The notes under the pieces are model-generated. The model made no database searches. It was given only the letters and a program-made list of their open reading frames with translations, and had not been told where the DNA came from. This document shows, in pieces, positions 9,036-17,279 of a DNA stretch of 64,000 nucleotides. Source of the stretch: UBA2942 sp045127535 (GTDB lineage: Bacteria > Bacillota > Clostridia > Lachnospirales > Lachnospiraceae); NCBI GenBank assembly GCA_045127535.1, contig JBGVQN010000045.1, forward strand, positions 1 to 64,000. Reading direction: 5' to 3'. The position numbers were made by a program, and so were the translations under genes. Numbering within the stretch: position 1 is the stretch's first letter; each line of letters begins with the position of its first letter.

Positions 9036-10529
9036 ATGAAAAAATATGTAATGGCACTGGATCAGGGAACCACCAGTTCCCGCTGTATTTTGTTTGACAG
9101 ACAGGGCAATGTCTGCAGTCTAGCACAAAAAGAATTTTCCCAGATCTATCCAAAGCCTGGTTATGTAGAGCATGACCCTATGGAAATCTGGTCTTCTCAG
9201 GTGAGCGTGGCAGTAGAAGCTGTCAGCAAGATTCAGGCTTCCCAGGAAGAAATTGCGGCCATTGGAATTACCAACCAGAGAGAGACTACTATTGTGTGGG
9301 ATAAGGCTACCGGAAAGCCTGTGTACAATGCCATTGTCTGGCAGTGCAGACGTACTGCAGATACCATTGATGCTTTAAATGCCGCCGGATATGGAGATAT
9401 GATTCGGGAAAAGACCGGACTGGTGCCGGATGCGTACTTTTCTGCCAGCAAAATTAAGTGGATTCTGGATCATGTGGAAGGTGCCAGAGAGCGGGCCCAA
9501 AAGGGTGAGCTGCTGTTTGGTACAGTAGATACCTGGCTGATCTGGAATCTGACTGGAGGAAAGGCATTTGTAACGGATTATACCAATGCTTCCCGTACCA
9601 TGCTGTTTAATATCCATACATTAGAGTGGGATGAGGAGATCTTAAAGCTGTTTGATATCCCTGTATGCATGCTGCCGGAGGTAAAACCATCTTCCTGCAT
9701 GTATGGCGTGACAGACTGTCCGGGGCTGGATGGTGCCATCCCTATTGCAGGTGCGGCTGGGGATCAGCAGGCAGCGCTTTTTGGACAATGCTGTTTTGAG
9801 ACAGGGGACGTAAAGAATACATATGGTACCGGCTGTTTTCTGCTGATGAATACAGGTAAGACACCGGTAACGTCTAAGAACGGTCTAATTACTACAATTG
9901 CAATTGGTACGGCAGAGGGGGTGGAGTATGCTTTAGAGGGCAGCGTATTTGTGGCTGGTGCAGCAGTACAATGGCTGCGGGATGAGCTGCAGGTTGTGAG
10001 AAAAGCTTCTGAGACAGAACAGATTGCAGAGCGTGTGCCGGATACGGAAGGAGCTTATGTGGTGCCTGCATTTACAGGACTTGGTGCCCCTTATTGGGAT
10101 CAGTATGCAAGAGGAGTTATTGTAGGAATTACAAGAGGCTTTAACAGGGAGCATCTGGTGCGTGGGGTGCTGGAATCTATTGCATATCAGGTATCAGATA
10201 TCCTGCAGGCGATGGAAGCTGATGCAGGAGTAGACCTGCAGCAGTTAAAAGTAGATGGTGGGGCTGCGGCTAACAACTTTTTGATGCAGTTTCAGGCGGA
10301 TATTCTGGATGCAGAGGTATTACGGCCGCAGTGTATTGAGACCACTGCCCTGGGTGCGGCTTATCTGGCAGGACTGGCTGTAGGATATTATAAGGACAGA
10401 CAGGAGATTCGGGAGAACTGGGCGGTGCAGAGGAAGTTTACTGCACAGATGGAGGATGAGAGACGTAAGCAGCTGCTGAAGGGATGGAAAAAGGCGGTGG
10501 CTTGTGCCTTTGGCTGGGCGAAAGAATAG
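9036..10529 (+). CDS. glpK: Glycerol kinase
   Basis: FGGY-family kinase making glycerol-3-phosphate from glycerol and ATP, 497 aa, the usual length. Motifs include the N-terminal ALDQGTTSSR phosphate loop, GITNQRETT, WDKATGKPVYNAIVWQ, GTVDTWLIWNLTGG, a central GAAGDQQAALFGQ and the C-terminal DGGAAANNFLMQFQ. No glycerol facilitator or glpO/glpD lies adjacent, so it is a stand-alone copy. A GC-rich hairpin follows the gene. Confidence 0.97.
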   Translation: MKKYVMALDQGTTSSRCILFDRQGNVCSLAQKEFSQIYPKPGYVEHDPMEIWSSQVSVAVEAVSKIQASQEEIAAIGITNQRETTIVWDKATGKPVYNAIVWQCRRTADTIDALNAAGYGDMIREKTGLVPDAYFSASKIKWILDHVEGARERAQKGELLFGTVDTWLIWNLTGGKAFVTDYTNASRTMLFNIHTLEWDEEILKLFDIPVCMLPEVKPSSCMYGVTDCPGLDGAIPIAGAAGDQQAALFGQCCFETGDVKNTYGTGCFLLMNTGKTPVTSKNGLITTIAIGTAEGVEYALEGSVFVAGAAVQWLRDELQVVRKASETEQIAERVPDTEGAYVVPAFTGLGAPYWDQYARGVIVGITRGFNREHLVRGVLESIAYQVSDILQAMEADAGVDLQQLKVDGGAAANNFLMQFQADILDAEVLRPQCIETTALGAAYLAGLAVGYYKDRQEIRENWAVQRKFTAQMEDERRKQLLKGWKKAVACAFGWAKE

Positions 10530-10612
10530 GAGTATGGATAAGCGTATTCATGAAAGATTAGCAGATACTTTTAAAATTGCAGAAAGCCAATGGAATCGGG
10601 GTTAAAAAGCCA

Positions 10613-10637
10613 GGGGTGCCGCATGATGCGGCACCCC
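10613..10637. terminator. Hairpin between convergent glpK and htpG
   Basis: A perfect 10-bp stem (GGGGTGCCGC / GCGGCACCCC) with an ATGAT loop. It lies 84 bp after glpK and 99 bp beyond the htpG stop. There is no long T tract on either side, so termination efficiency is uncertain; its place between convergent genes supports a bidirectional terminator. Confidence 0.6.
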
Positions 10638-10735
10638 ATTATAATATCTATAAAATGATATATAGTATAACGATCTGCATGGCAATTGTTTGTGAGCAGT
10701 ATCACTGGAAAAGTGTCAAGACACTTGATGTCATC

Positions 10736-12718
10736 TTATTTTGCCAGCTCCATCATCACATCATTGCTTCTCTTAATGAATGCTTCCATTCTGTCAGGAT
10801 TCAAAGTACCATGACCAAGCAGCGCCAGATCGTACAGCTGCTCACAGAAGATCTTGCAGTTGTCAGCATCACCATGCTCCAGTACATACTGTACCAGTGG
10901 ATGGTTCAGGTTCAGAACCAGCGTTTCATCATTCTGTCCCATATCCATACCTGCCATGCCCATCATGCCGTACATCTTCATCATATCCTGCATTCTTCTG
11001 GCATCCTCAGAGAGCGTCATCATAGAAGCAATAGAAGGATTCTTTAACTTCTCAACCTTTACGCTTAACTTGTCATTGTCCAGAGCCTTTCTAAACAGAT
11101 CAGTTAAGGTATCTGTGTTGGCTTTCATGGTTTCTTCGTCTGTCTCTGCAGTATCCTTAAAGGTATCTGTGATGTCAGAGTCGATGCGGACAAACTTTAC
11201 ACCCTCATTTTTCTGCTCTAAGTGTGTGATGAATGGTGTGTCAATGTTGTGAGTCAGGATCAGGGCATCAATGCCTTCTGTTTTAAACATCTTGATATAC
11301 TGGCTTTGTTCCTTTTCATCGGTTACATAGAAGATAGTATTTTCATGCTGTTCCTTGTTGGCCTCTAATGCTTCCGGCAGAGTAATATACTTCATATCCA
11401 GGTTCTTGAAGATGATATAGTCGTTCATCTTCTTGGCAAACTTCTCATCCTTTAAGCAGCCAAACTTGATAAATGGGTTGATGTCATCCCAGTATTTTTC
11501 ATAATTTTCTCTGTCAGTCTTGCACATACCGGTGAGACGGTCTGCCACCTTCTTGGAAATGTAATCGCTGATCTTCTTTACAAAGCCGTCATTCTGCAGT
11601 GCAGAACGGGATACATTTAATGGCAGGTCAGGACAGTCAATGACACCCTTTAACAGCATAAGGAATTCCGGAATGACTTCCTTAATGTTATCCGCAATAA
11701 ATACCTGGTTGTTGTACAGCTTGATGGTACCCTCGATGGAATCGTACTCTGTATTGATCTTTGGGAAGTACAGGATACCCTTTAAGTTGAATGGGTAGTC
11801 CATGTTCAGGTGGATCCAGAACAGAGGCTCCTTGTAGTCGTGGAATACTTTGCGGTAGAAATCCTTGTATTCTTCTTCGGTACAATCATTTGGATGCTTG
11901 GTCCACAGTGGGGTCGTATCGTTGACCGGTACAGGCTGCTTTAATTTGCGCTCCTTGACAGGCTCCCCATTTTCGTCAATTACTTCAGCTTCGGCTGTTT
12001 CATCAGTATCAGCAGTATCTTCTGCTGCGTCCTGATTTTCCACAATGTCTTCTGCCTCGTCCTCAGCATCCTCATACTCAGGCTCTGCATTGTCATCGAT
12101 CAAATAGATCTCAGTAGGCATAAATGCGCAATACTTTTCTAATACTTCACGGATGCGGTAGGCGTTGGAGAACTCATAGCTATCCTCATTCAGATACAGG
12201 GTGATGGAAGTACCTACGGTGTCTTTGTCTCCTGCATCCATTATAAACTCTGTACCGCCCTCAGACTCCCAGTGAACAGCAGCAGCGCCGTCCTTATAAG
12301 AGAGGGTATCAATGGTCACCTTATCTGCAACCATAAATGCAGAATAGAAGCCCAGACCAAAATGGCCGATGATCTGATCCTCGTTGGTCTTGTCCTTGTA
12401 CTTCTCCAGGAAATCCTTGGCGCCGGAGAAGGCGATCTGGTTGATGTATTCGGAAACCTCATCCTCTGTCATACCAAGACCGGTATCTACGATGGTCAAG
12501 GTCTTTTCTTCTGCATTGACATGTACCTCTACCTTGCAGGCGTAATCATCCGGCATGCTGTATTCGCCCATGATGTCTAACTTCTTTAATTTGGTAATTG
12601 CATCACACCCGTTGGAAACCAGCTCACGTAAGAAAATGTCGTGGTCAGAATATAACCACTTTTTGATGATCGGGAAGATATTTTCACTGTTAATAGATAA
12701 ATTTCCTTGCTTTGCCAT
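10736..12718 (-). CDS. htpG: HtpG, bacterial Hsp90 chaperone
   Basis: ATP-dependent chaperone, 660 aa. The GHKL ATPase domain shows ELVSNGCDAITKL, DTGLGMT and GHFGLGFYSAFMV. The middle domain has the catalytic-arginine region NVSRSALQND. Between the two lies an unusually long acidic linker (about 210-255, rich in Glu, Asp and Ala), which resembles the charged linker of eukaryotic Hsp90 more than the short linker of E. coli HtpG. The C-terminal dimerisation domain contains a Met-rich MMKMYGMMGM stretch. The ATG at 12718 follows AAAGGAGT. It is preceded by a consensus promoter and a CIRCE operator. Confidence 0.97.
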   Translation of the reverse strand: MAKQGNLSINSENIFPIIKKWLYSDHDIFLRELVSNGCDAITKLKKLDIMGEYSMPDDYACKVEVHVNAEEKTLTIVDTGLGMTEDEVSEYINQIAFSGAKDFLEKYKDKTNEDQIIGHFGLGFYSAFMVADKVTIDTLSYKDGAAAVHWESEGGTEFIMDAGDKDTVGTSITLYLNEDSYEFSNAYRIREVLEKYCAFMPTEIYLIDDNAEPEYEDAEDEAEDIVENQDAAEDTADTDETAEAEVIDENGEPVKERKLKQPVPVNDTTPLWTKHPNDCTEEEYKDFYRKVFHDYKEPLFWIHLNMDYPFNLKGILYFPKINTEYDSIEGTIKLYNNQVFIADNIKEVIPEFLMLLKGVIDCPDLPLNVSRSALQNDGFVKKISDYISKKVADRLTGMCKTDRENYEKYWDDINPFIKFGCLKDEKFAKKMNDYIIFKNLDMKYITLPEALEANKEQHENTIFYVTDEKEQSQYIKMFKTEGIDALILTHNIDTPFITHLEQKNEGVKFVRIDSDITDTFKDTAETDEETMKANTDTLTDLFRKALDNDKLSVKVEKLKNPSIASMMTLSEDARRMQDMMKMYGMMGMAGMDMGQNDETLVLNLNHPLVQYVLEHGDADNCKIFCEQLYDLALLGHGTLNPDRMEAFIKRSNDVMMELAK

Positions 12719-12762
12719 AACAATTCTACTCCTTTGCTTTCATAAATCTCAAATCTAGACCT

Positions 12763-12791
12763 ATTTTAGCTCTGTCTTTTCCAAATGTCAA
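12763..12791 (-). promoter_or_regulatory. Promoter for htpG
   Basis: Read on the minus strand, TTGACA (12786-12791) and TAAAAT (12763-12768) are separated by 17 bp and point towards htpG, whose start is 44 bp downstream. The CIRCE operator lies just upstream of this -35 box. A second possible -10 (TATAAA) lies on the other side of CIRCE. Confidence 0.6.
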
Positions 12792-12797
12792 TAAAAA

Positions 12798-12824
12798 TTA
12801 GCACTCAAATTGACTGAGTGCTAA
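12798..12824. promoter_or_regulatory. CIRCE operator (HrcA binding site)
   Basis: Exact match to the CIRCE consensus: TTAGCACTC, 9 bp, GAGTGCTAA. HrcA represses class I heat-shock genes such as groESL and dnaK through this site. Here it stands 80 bp upstream of htpG, so HrcA control of Hsp90 is inferred. Confidence 0.93.
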
Positions 12825-12859
12825 TAATTTATAATTCCTTTAGATTTTGATCAGAAAAT

Positions 12860-12881
12860 CCCCCCAGCGTGTGCCGGAGGG
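12860..12881 (-). terminator. Possible weak terminator after the DUF5721-like gene
   Basis: On the minus strand a CCCTCC / GGGGGG pairing (one T-G wobble, 10-nt loop) is followed by ATTTTC. It sits 9 bp past the stop of the upstream minus-strand gene. The short stem makes this tentative. Confidence 0.35.
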
Positions 12882-12889
12882 AGAGAGTG

Positions 12890-13384
12890 TCAGGATTCGC
12901 TGAATGCGATCTGGCTTTTGGTAAAAAACTTGCGTACCATTGTGTCCCAGGCATGATCCAGGGACTTATCCATAGTAAACTGGCGCAGGGCAATGCCGGT
13001 GGTACAGGTAATGATACCGTTTTTGTACAGGATATTTAACTGCAGGCAGTCTACATCATACTGACCGGTCAGCTCGTTGCGGGCCAGGATGGCATTGACA
13101 TTTTCCTGCTTCATGCGCAGGGTAATGCGAAAGGTCAGTGGGAGCTTGTTGCCCTTGATCAGCTGCAGGCAGAAGGGACGGACCTCCTTCCAGGTGCTGT
13201 AGGCACGTTCCCCCAAGTCCTCTAACTCCACATCATTATAATAGTCACGGTTTAAAAATCCCTCAATGGTAAAGGTATTAAAAGTGGTGATCACCGCTTC
13301 CGACAAAAGAAATCCGTCAAAGGTTTCTTTGAGAAACAGCTGTCTGGTAAAGTCTTTGATATCGGTAATTTTCAAAGCAATCAT
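12890..13384 (-). CDS. DUF5721-like conserved protein
   Basis: 164-aa protein of unknown function; its opening (MIALKITDIKDFTRQLFLKE) resembles Lachnospiraceae proteins labelled DUF5721, which is recognition from memory. It appears mixed alpha/beta, with no signal peptide or membrane segment and no obvious catalytic motif. The ATG at 13384 is chosen because AGAGGT lies 7 nt upstream; the frame extends back to 13444 without a better start. It follows the decayed ABC ATPase gene by 71 bp on the same strand, so the two may be co-transcribed. Confidence 0.8.
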   Translation of the reverse strand: MIALKITDIKDFTRQLFLKETFDGFLLSEAVITTFNTFTIEGFLNRDYYNDVELEDLGERAYSTWKEVRPFCLQLIKGNKLPLTFRITLRMKQENVNAILARNELTGQYDVDCLQLNILYKNGIITCTTGIALRQFTMDKSLDHAWDTMVRKFFTKSQIAFSES

Positions 13385-13455
13385 AGAGTACCTCTTTTGC
13401 GTAAAATCTGCTTTCAGTATAAACCAGACTGCCCTGCATTGCAACTGGAACAGGC

Positions 13456-14232
13456 TTAAATGGATTTGGAAATCTCCACAAGTTCTTTATAAATTTTGTG
13501 GTATTCAGAATGGTTCATGCGCATGGCAGGGGTGTCCTCCGGTGAAAACGGCAGCTGGTATTCATGCCGGATTGAGACCGGGTCGCCGCCCAAAAACAGA
13601 ATGCGGCTGCCCAAAAGCAGAGCATCAGAAAGCTGGTTGGCAGCAGTCAGGATGGTGGTGCAGCGGCAGGTGTGCAGGTAGTCAAAGCACTGTCTGGCAC
13701 AGGATATTTCATAGTGCTGAAATGGGCGGTCAAGGAGCAGAAAGACGCTGCGGGAGGCAGCCTTTTGCAGCAGCTGCAGCCACATCTGCTGCTGGGGCGG
13801 TGAAGGATATCCGGCAGGGGTGGTCAGAAGTTTTTTGATCAAATACAGATCATCTTCCTGTGGGGGGATGGGATCGTCTTTAAAAGGACAATGAAAAAGA
13901 CCGTCTTCTGTCTGTTCCGGAATGTGGCGGCATAAGGGGAACTTCTGATAAATGGCTCTCCAGGAAAACAAAAGTCCCTGAATGGTCAACAGGGAGATCC
14001 GGTCAAAAATGTCCGACTCCTCACTGCTGTCCAGACAGATATGTCCGCTGTCAGGCTGGATTATGCCTGTAATCAGATATAAAATCAGAGAACTTCCCAT
14101 ACCGCAAGGGTGATAAAGCACCAGATGTTCTCCAGGGTATACGGAAAAAGAAATATGCTGTAATCTGGGGCAGAAGTCGAAGCTGCCCTGCAGATTAAAA
14201 TTCAGATTTTTTATACATAAATGCTGATCCAT
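13456..14232 (-). CDS. Degenerate ABC-type ATPase-like protein
   Basis: 258-aa protein with the overall plan of an ABC ATP-binding subunit but with its active-site motifs lost. The Walker A position reads HPCGMGSSL where GPxGxGKST is expected, so the essential Lys is Ser. The signature region reads PSPPQQQMW instead of LSGGQ-type. The Walker B end is FLLLDRP, lacking the catalytic Glu. The fold cues remain: VYPGEHLVLYHP, LITGIIQPDSGHI and TILTAANQLSDA before the C-terminus. The ATG at 14232 follows GGAGG. No permease gene is adjacent. A regulatory or structural role is inference; slow pseudogenisation is the alternative, but the frame is fully open. Confidence 0.75.
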   Translation of the reverse strand: MDQHLCIKNLNFNLQGSFDFCPRLQHISFSVYPGEHLVLYHPCGMGSSLILYLITGIIQPDSGHICLDSSEESDIFDRISLLTIQGLLFSWRAIYQKFPLCRHIPEQTEDGLFHCPFKDDPIPPQEDDLYLIKKLLTTPAGYPSPPQQQMWLQLLQKAASRSVFLLLDRPFQHYEISCARQCFDYLHTCRCTTILTAANQLSDALLLGSRILFLGGDPVSIRHEYQLPFSPEDTPAMRMNHSEYHKIYKELVEISKSI

Positions 14233-14455
14233 GAAATACCTCCAAAAAAGGCACAAAGAGTCATCAAAACTGCAGACAATATGTTTGCAGAATGATAGAT
14301 ACTATAATATATGAAATAAATCATAGTAAACACAAGAAAATATTTCTATTGGTGCGGAAATACTTGCGAACTGTGGATAAAAACGGTATTATAAAAAAAG
14401 GGGAAAATGCCGGTAACAGGCAGTGCCTGTTATGACAAGAAAGGTGGACAACAGT

Positions 14456-15031
14456 ATGAGACAGACAATGGAATTGGTACCGGGACAGATTTACAGACAT
14501 TTTAAAGGAAAGCTGTATCAGATCATTGGAGTGGCGGAGCATACAGAAACTAGAGAGGATCTGGTCATTTATCAGGCATTGTATGGGGCATTTGGCATAT
14601 ATGCAAGACCCTATGAGATGTTTGTCAGTGAAGTAGACCGTACAAAATATACGGTGGAGGAATATCCCCAACAGTATCGGTTTGAGAGAGTGCTGCCTGG
14701 ACAGATGACAGAAGCTTTGGATGAAAAAGATGTCCTTGTATCGGCAGAATACATGCAGTCAACAGATGCACGATCCGGCAGCGGAGAACAGAACAGCAGA
14801 AAAAAGCTGCAGACAGGCCAGGAGTTTTTGATCGCTTTTCTGGAGACAGATTCTTACCGGGAAAAACTGGATATTCTCAGAGGAATAGGAGATGAATGTA
14901 CAGAAAATATTGTAAACAGTATGGCGTTGTCTCTGGATATGGGCTTAAAGGGCAGTACAGTTGAAGAATGTATGGAGGAAATTCGCCAGTGTCTGATGCT
15001 CCACCTGAAATATGAAGGCAGAAGACCGTAA
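14456..15031 (+). CDS. DUF1653 domain protein
   Basis: 191-aa protein. The N-terminal 75 residues match the DUF1653 pattern: PGQIYRHFKGKLYQIIGVAEH, then DLVIYQALYG and RPYEMFVSEVD. A variable linker rich in Ser and Gln follows, and then a helical C-terminal domain of about 70 residues (FLIAFLETDSYREKLDILRG) with no recognised function. The ATG at 14456 is chosen for AAGGTGG 8 nt upstream; in-frame upstream starts at 14423 and 14432 lack a site. It is divergent from the ABC-like gene and precedes rodA by 47 bp. Confidence 0.85.
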   Translation: MRQTMELVPGQIYRHFKGKLYQIIGVAEHTETREDLVIYQALYGAFGIYARPYEMFVSEVDRTKYTVEEYPQQYRFERVLPGQMTEALDEKDVLVSAEYMQSTDARSGSGEQNSRKKLQTGQEFLIAFLETDSYREKLDILRGIGDECTENIVNSMALSLDMGLKGSTVEECMEEIRQCLMLHLKYEGRRP

Positions 15032-15078
15032 TCAGCCGGAAACAGGCCGGCATTTATGCTGTAGGGAGGAGAAAAACT

Positions 15079-16317
15079 GTGTTTGAAAAAATAAAACGCC
15101 GTATCTATGGCTGGATGAAGGGCAGACATTTGTTTAACACTGCTCCCATGGATTATCGTCTGCTGATGACGTTAATTGTCATCAATATATTTGGCGTTAT
15201 TATGATTTACAGTGCCAGCTACTATTATTGTTCCAAGACACCTGCGTATGGGAATGACCCTTCTTATTTATTTGTGAATCAGCTACAGCTGGCTATTGTG
15301 GGATTTGCAGCGATGCTGTTTCTCTCTTTTCTGGATTACCGGGCATTGCGTAAGCTGGCGCCTCTGGCATTGATACTCAGTGGTTTGTGCATTGGATTGC
15401 TGAAGACACCTCTGGGAAAAGAGGTGAATGGTGCAGTCCGCTGGATTCAGATTTTTGGACGTACCATACAGGTAGCAGAGCCGGTAAAGCTTGGTATGAT
15501 CTTCTGGACGGCCCACGTTGTAGCAAAGTATCGGATGGATAAGCTGCGGAATCTGATTCCTTTGTTGGTGGTGCTGATGGGCTTTTTTGTGGCAATTTAT
15601 AAGATCTCAGATAATATGAGTACTGCCATTATCATTCTGGGGATCGGCATCCTGATGATTTTTGTGGTACATCCCAACTGGAAACTGTTTATTGGGGCAG
15701 CAGGTGTTCTTTGTGTGATTGTAGTTGTGCTGCTTGGATATATCAGTACCCTGGATCCGGCAGGAGAGTATGATTTCCGAATGATTCGTATCTTTGCCTG
15801 GCTGTATCCTGAAAATTATGCAGATTCACAGGCGCTGCAGCCCTTAAATTCCTTGTATGCCATTGGTTCGGGCGGGTTTTGGGGCAGAGGCCTGGGACAG
15901 AGTCTGCAAAAGTACCGGATTCCGGAGCCTCAGAATGATTTTATTCTGGCCATTATCAGTGAAGAACTGGGTTTGTTTGGTGTGCTGGTGCTGCTGTTTT
16001 TGTTTGTGTATCTTATGTATCGGGTGCTGCTCATTGCCAACAGTGCTACAGACCGGTTTGGCAGATTGCTGGCAGCAGGGGTGTTTTTCCATATAGCCAT
16101 TCAGGTGGTGTTGAATGTGGCGGTGGTAAGCAACTTTATTCCCACTACGGGTGTTACTTTACCATTTATCAGTTCCGGCGGTTCTGCAGTAATGTTTCTG
16201 TTAATGGAGTTTGGACTGGTATTTAGCGTGGACAGGACTACCAAGGAGGAAAAGATACGCAGACGTGCCAGGGCGCAGATCGAGGCAGAGAGACAGTATG
16301 GGCGTAGTGTGAATTGA
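15079..16317 (+). CDS. rodA: SEDS-family peptidoglycan glycosyltransferase (RodA/FtsW)
   Basis: Polytopic SEDS protein that polymerises lipid II, 412 aa with about ten membrane helices. Family motifs include IMIYSASYYY in the first helix, KEVNGAVRWI with the catalytic-loop pattern, QNDFILAIISEELG and the C-terminal TGVTLPFISSGGSA. The start is a GTG at 15079 with GGGAGGA 8 nt upstream. RodA versus FtsW cannot be fixed from sequence alone; absence of division genes nearby slightly favours an elongation or spore-type paralogue. Confidence 0.93.
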   Translation: MFEKIKRRIYGWMKGRHLFNTAPMDYRLLMTLIVINIFGVIMIYSASYYYCSKTPAYGNDPSYLFVNQLQLAIVGFAAMLFLSFLDYRALRKLAPLALILSGLCIGLLKTPLGKEVNGAVRWIQIFGRTIQVAEPVKLGMIFWTAHVVAKYRMDKLRNLIPLLVVLMGFFVAIYKISDNMSTAIIILGIGILMIFVVHPNWKLFIGAAGVLCVIVVVLLGYISTLDPAGEYDFRMIRIFAWLYPENYADSQALQPLNSLYAIGSGGFWGRGLGQSLQKYRIPEPQNDFILAIISEELGLFGVLVLLFLFVYLMYRVLLIANSATDRFGRLLAAGVFFHIAIQVVLNVAVVSNFIPTTGVTLPFISSGGSAVMFLLMEFGLVFSVDRTTKEEKIRRRARAQIEAERQYGRSVN

Positions 16318-16502
16318 CAGGGGAAATGTGCTGTGATAGTTTATAGCGATTTTTGTTCAGTAAATTTACATAAGAAAGCGTATTTTGGAAAAAGCCGTGA
16401 CACCCGGTGGGATAAAGTCCTGCCGGGTGTTTTTGAATCTGGAAAGGATGATACAGCAACCCCCTCTGCTGCAGTGGGATTCTGCCCAGAGGGGGGATTA
16501 CA

Positions 16503-16537
16503 ATAAAAAAAGACCCAGCATTTTTGCTGAGTCTGCA
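16503..16537 (-). terminator. Terminator of minus-strand tRNA-Leu(CAG)
   Basis: On the minus strand, AGACTCAGC pairs with GCTGGGTCT across a short A-rich loop and is followed by a T tract. It starts just past the tRNA 3' end. The same hairpin follows the plus-strand twin at 17042-17075, so tRNA and terminator were duplicated as a unit. Confidence 0.85.
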
Positions 16538-16538
16538 A

Positions 16539-16622
16539 TGCAGTTGAGGGGACTTGAACCCCTACCCAAGTACATGGACATGAACCTGAATCATGCGCGT
16601 ATGCCAATTCCGCCACAACTGC
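16539..16622 (-). tRNA. tRNA-Leu (anticodon CAG)
   Basis: 84-nt class II tRNA read on the minus strand. The acceptor GCAGTTG pairs with CAACTGC, the anticodon arm is CATGA-TTCAGGT-TCATG giving CAG, there is a long variable arm, and the T arm is AGGGG-TTCAAGT-CCCCT. CCA is not encoded. It is the inverted twin of the gene at 16954-17037. Confidence 0.95.
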
Positions 16623-16756
16623 ATATCCTGTTTATCAGACGGTATCTGATTCGTTCCCGCTGACAGTAGATATGATATCACTTCTAAAAGAATTTGTCAA
16701 CAATAAATTTAAAAAAAATTAAAACAATTTCCAAACAACTTTTTTAAAATTCACGC

Positions 16757-16785
16757 TTGACAAAACAATTTCCATATGTTAGTAT
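16757..16785 (+). promoter_or_regulatory. Promoter for tRNA-Leu(AAG)
   Basis: TTGACA (16757-16762), 17-bp spacer, TAGTAT (16780-16785), placed 13 bp before the tRNA. It follows an AT-rich stretch that may act as an UP element. Confidence 0.75.
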
Positions 16786-16798
16786 AAAACAGTGCTGA

Positions 16799-16882
16799 GC
16801 GGAAGTGCTGGAATTGGCAGACAGGCAAGACTAAGGATCTTGTGTCTGTATAGACGTGCGGGTTCAAGTCCCATCTTCCGCA
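16799..16882 (+). tRNA. tRNA-Leu (anticodon AAG)
   Basis: 84-nt class II tRNA. Acceptor GCGGAAG pairs fully with CTTCCGC. The anticodon stem CAAGA/TCTTG encloses CTAAGGA, giving AAG, expected to be deaminated to IAG by TadA. The T stem GCGGG/CCCAT has one C-A mismatch and one G-T pair. A consensus promoter lies directly upstream. Confidence 0.88.
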
Positions 16883-16890
16883 TCACATCA

Positions 16891-16936
16891 AAGGCTCCAA
16901 TCCTTGATCAAGTGAGGCCTTGGAGCTTTTCCTTTT
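16891..16936 (+). terminator. Terminator after tRNA-Leu(AAG)
   Basis: AAGGCTCCAA and TTGGAGCTT can pair (one bulged G) around an internal loop and are followed by TTTTCCTTTTT. It separates the AAG tRNA from the CAG tRNA that starts at 16954. Confidence 0.7.
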
Positions 16937-16953
16937 TGGGAAAAATAAAATAC

Positions 16954-17037
16954 GCAGTTGTGGCGGAATTGGCATACGCGCATGATTCAGGTTCATGTCC
17001 ATGTACTTGGGTAGGGGTTCAAGTCCCCTCAACTGCA
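16954..17037 (+). tRNA. tRNA-Leu (anticodon CAG)
   Basis: 84-nt class II tRNA, identical by eye to the inverted copy at 16539-16622 (same acceptor GCAGTTG/CAACTGC, anticodon loop TTCAGGT, same variable arm and T arm). No promoter as clear as that of the AAG tRNA was seen; some readthrough from it is possible. Confidence 0.95.
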
Positions 17038-17041
17038 TTGC

Positions 17042-17075
17042 AGACTCAGCAAAAGTGCTGGGTCTTTTTTTGTAA
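17042..17075 (+). terminator. Terminator after plus-strand tRNA-Leu(CAG)
   Basis: AGACTCAGC pairs with GCTGGGTCT around an A-rich loop, followed by a TTTTTTT run. It may also stop minus-strand transcripts arriving from the subtilase. Confidence 0.88.
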
Positions 17076-17084
17076 AGATGTAAA

Positions 17085-17270
17085 CTATTTTCGCAGCATC
17101 ACATTGGCAGTAAATACATGATCGCCGTATGTAAACCTGCAATATCCGCCGTTTTTTTCTGGCAATCCTTTGGATGGATTGAATACCCATACCATCTCCC
17201 TTTCGTTTGGAAGATGTTTTGCATAAATATGATAAAGTGAGCTCCTGTTTTTACAGCTGAGCCAGTACAT
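17085..17270 (-). CDS. Possible small hypothetical protein downstream of the subtilase
   Basis: 61-codon minus-strand frame starting 9 bp after the subtilase stop and ending just before the tRNA terminator. The predicted product is basic and aromatic-rich, with no membrane segment or known motif. The upstream ACAGGGT sits too close to the ATG to be a good ribosome site. Its position fits co-transcription with the protease, but nothing else shows it is real. Confidence 0.3.
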   Translation of the reverse strand: MYWLSCKNRSSLYHIYAKHLPNEREMVWVFNPSKGLPEKNGGYCRFTYGDHVFTANVMLRK

Positions 17271-17279
17271 ACCCTGTTG

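Noticed and set aside
14423..14455. Longer N-terminus for the DUF1653 protein
   Set aside because: No ribosome site upstream of 14423, while AAGGTGG lies correctly before 14456.
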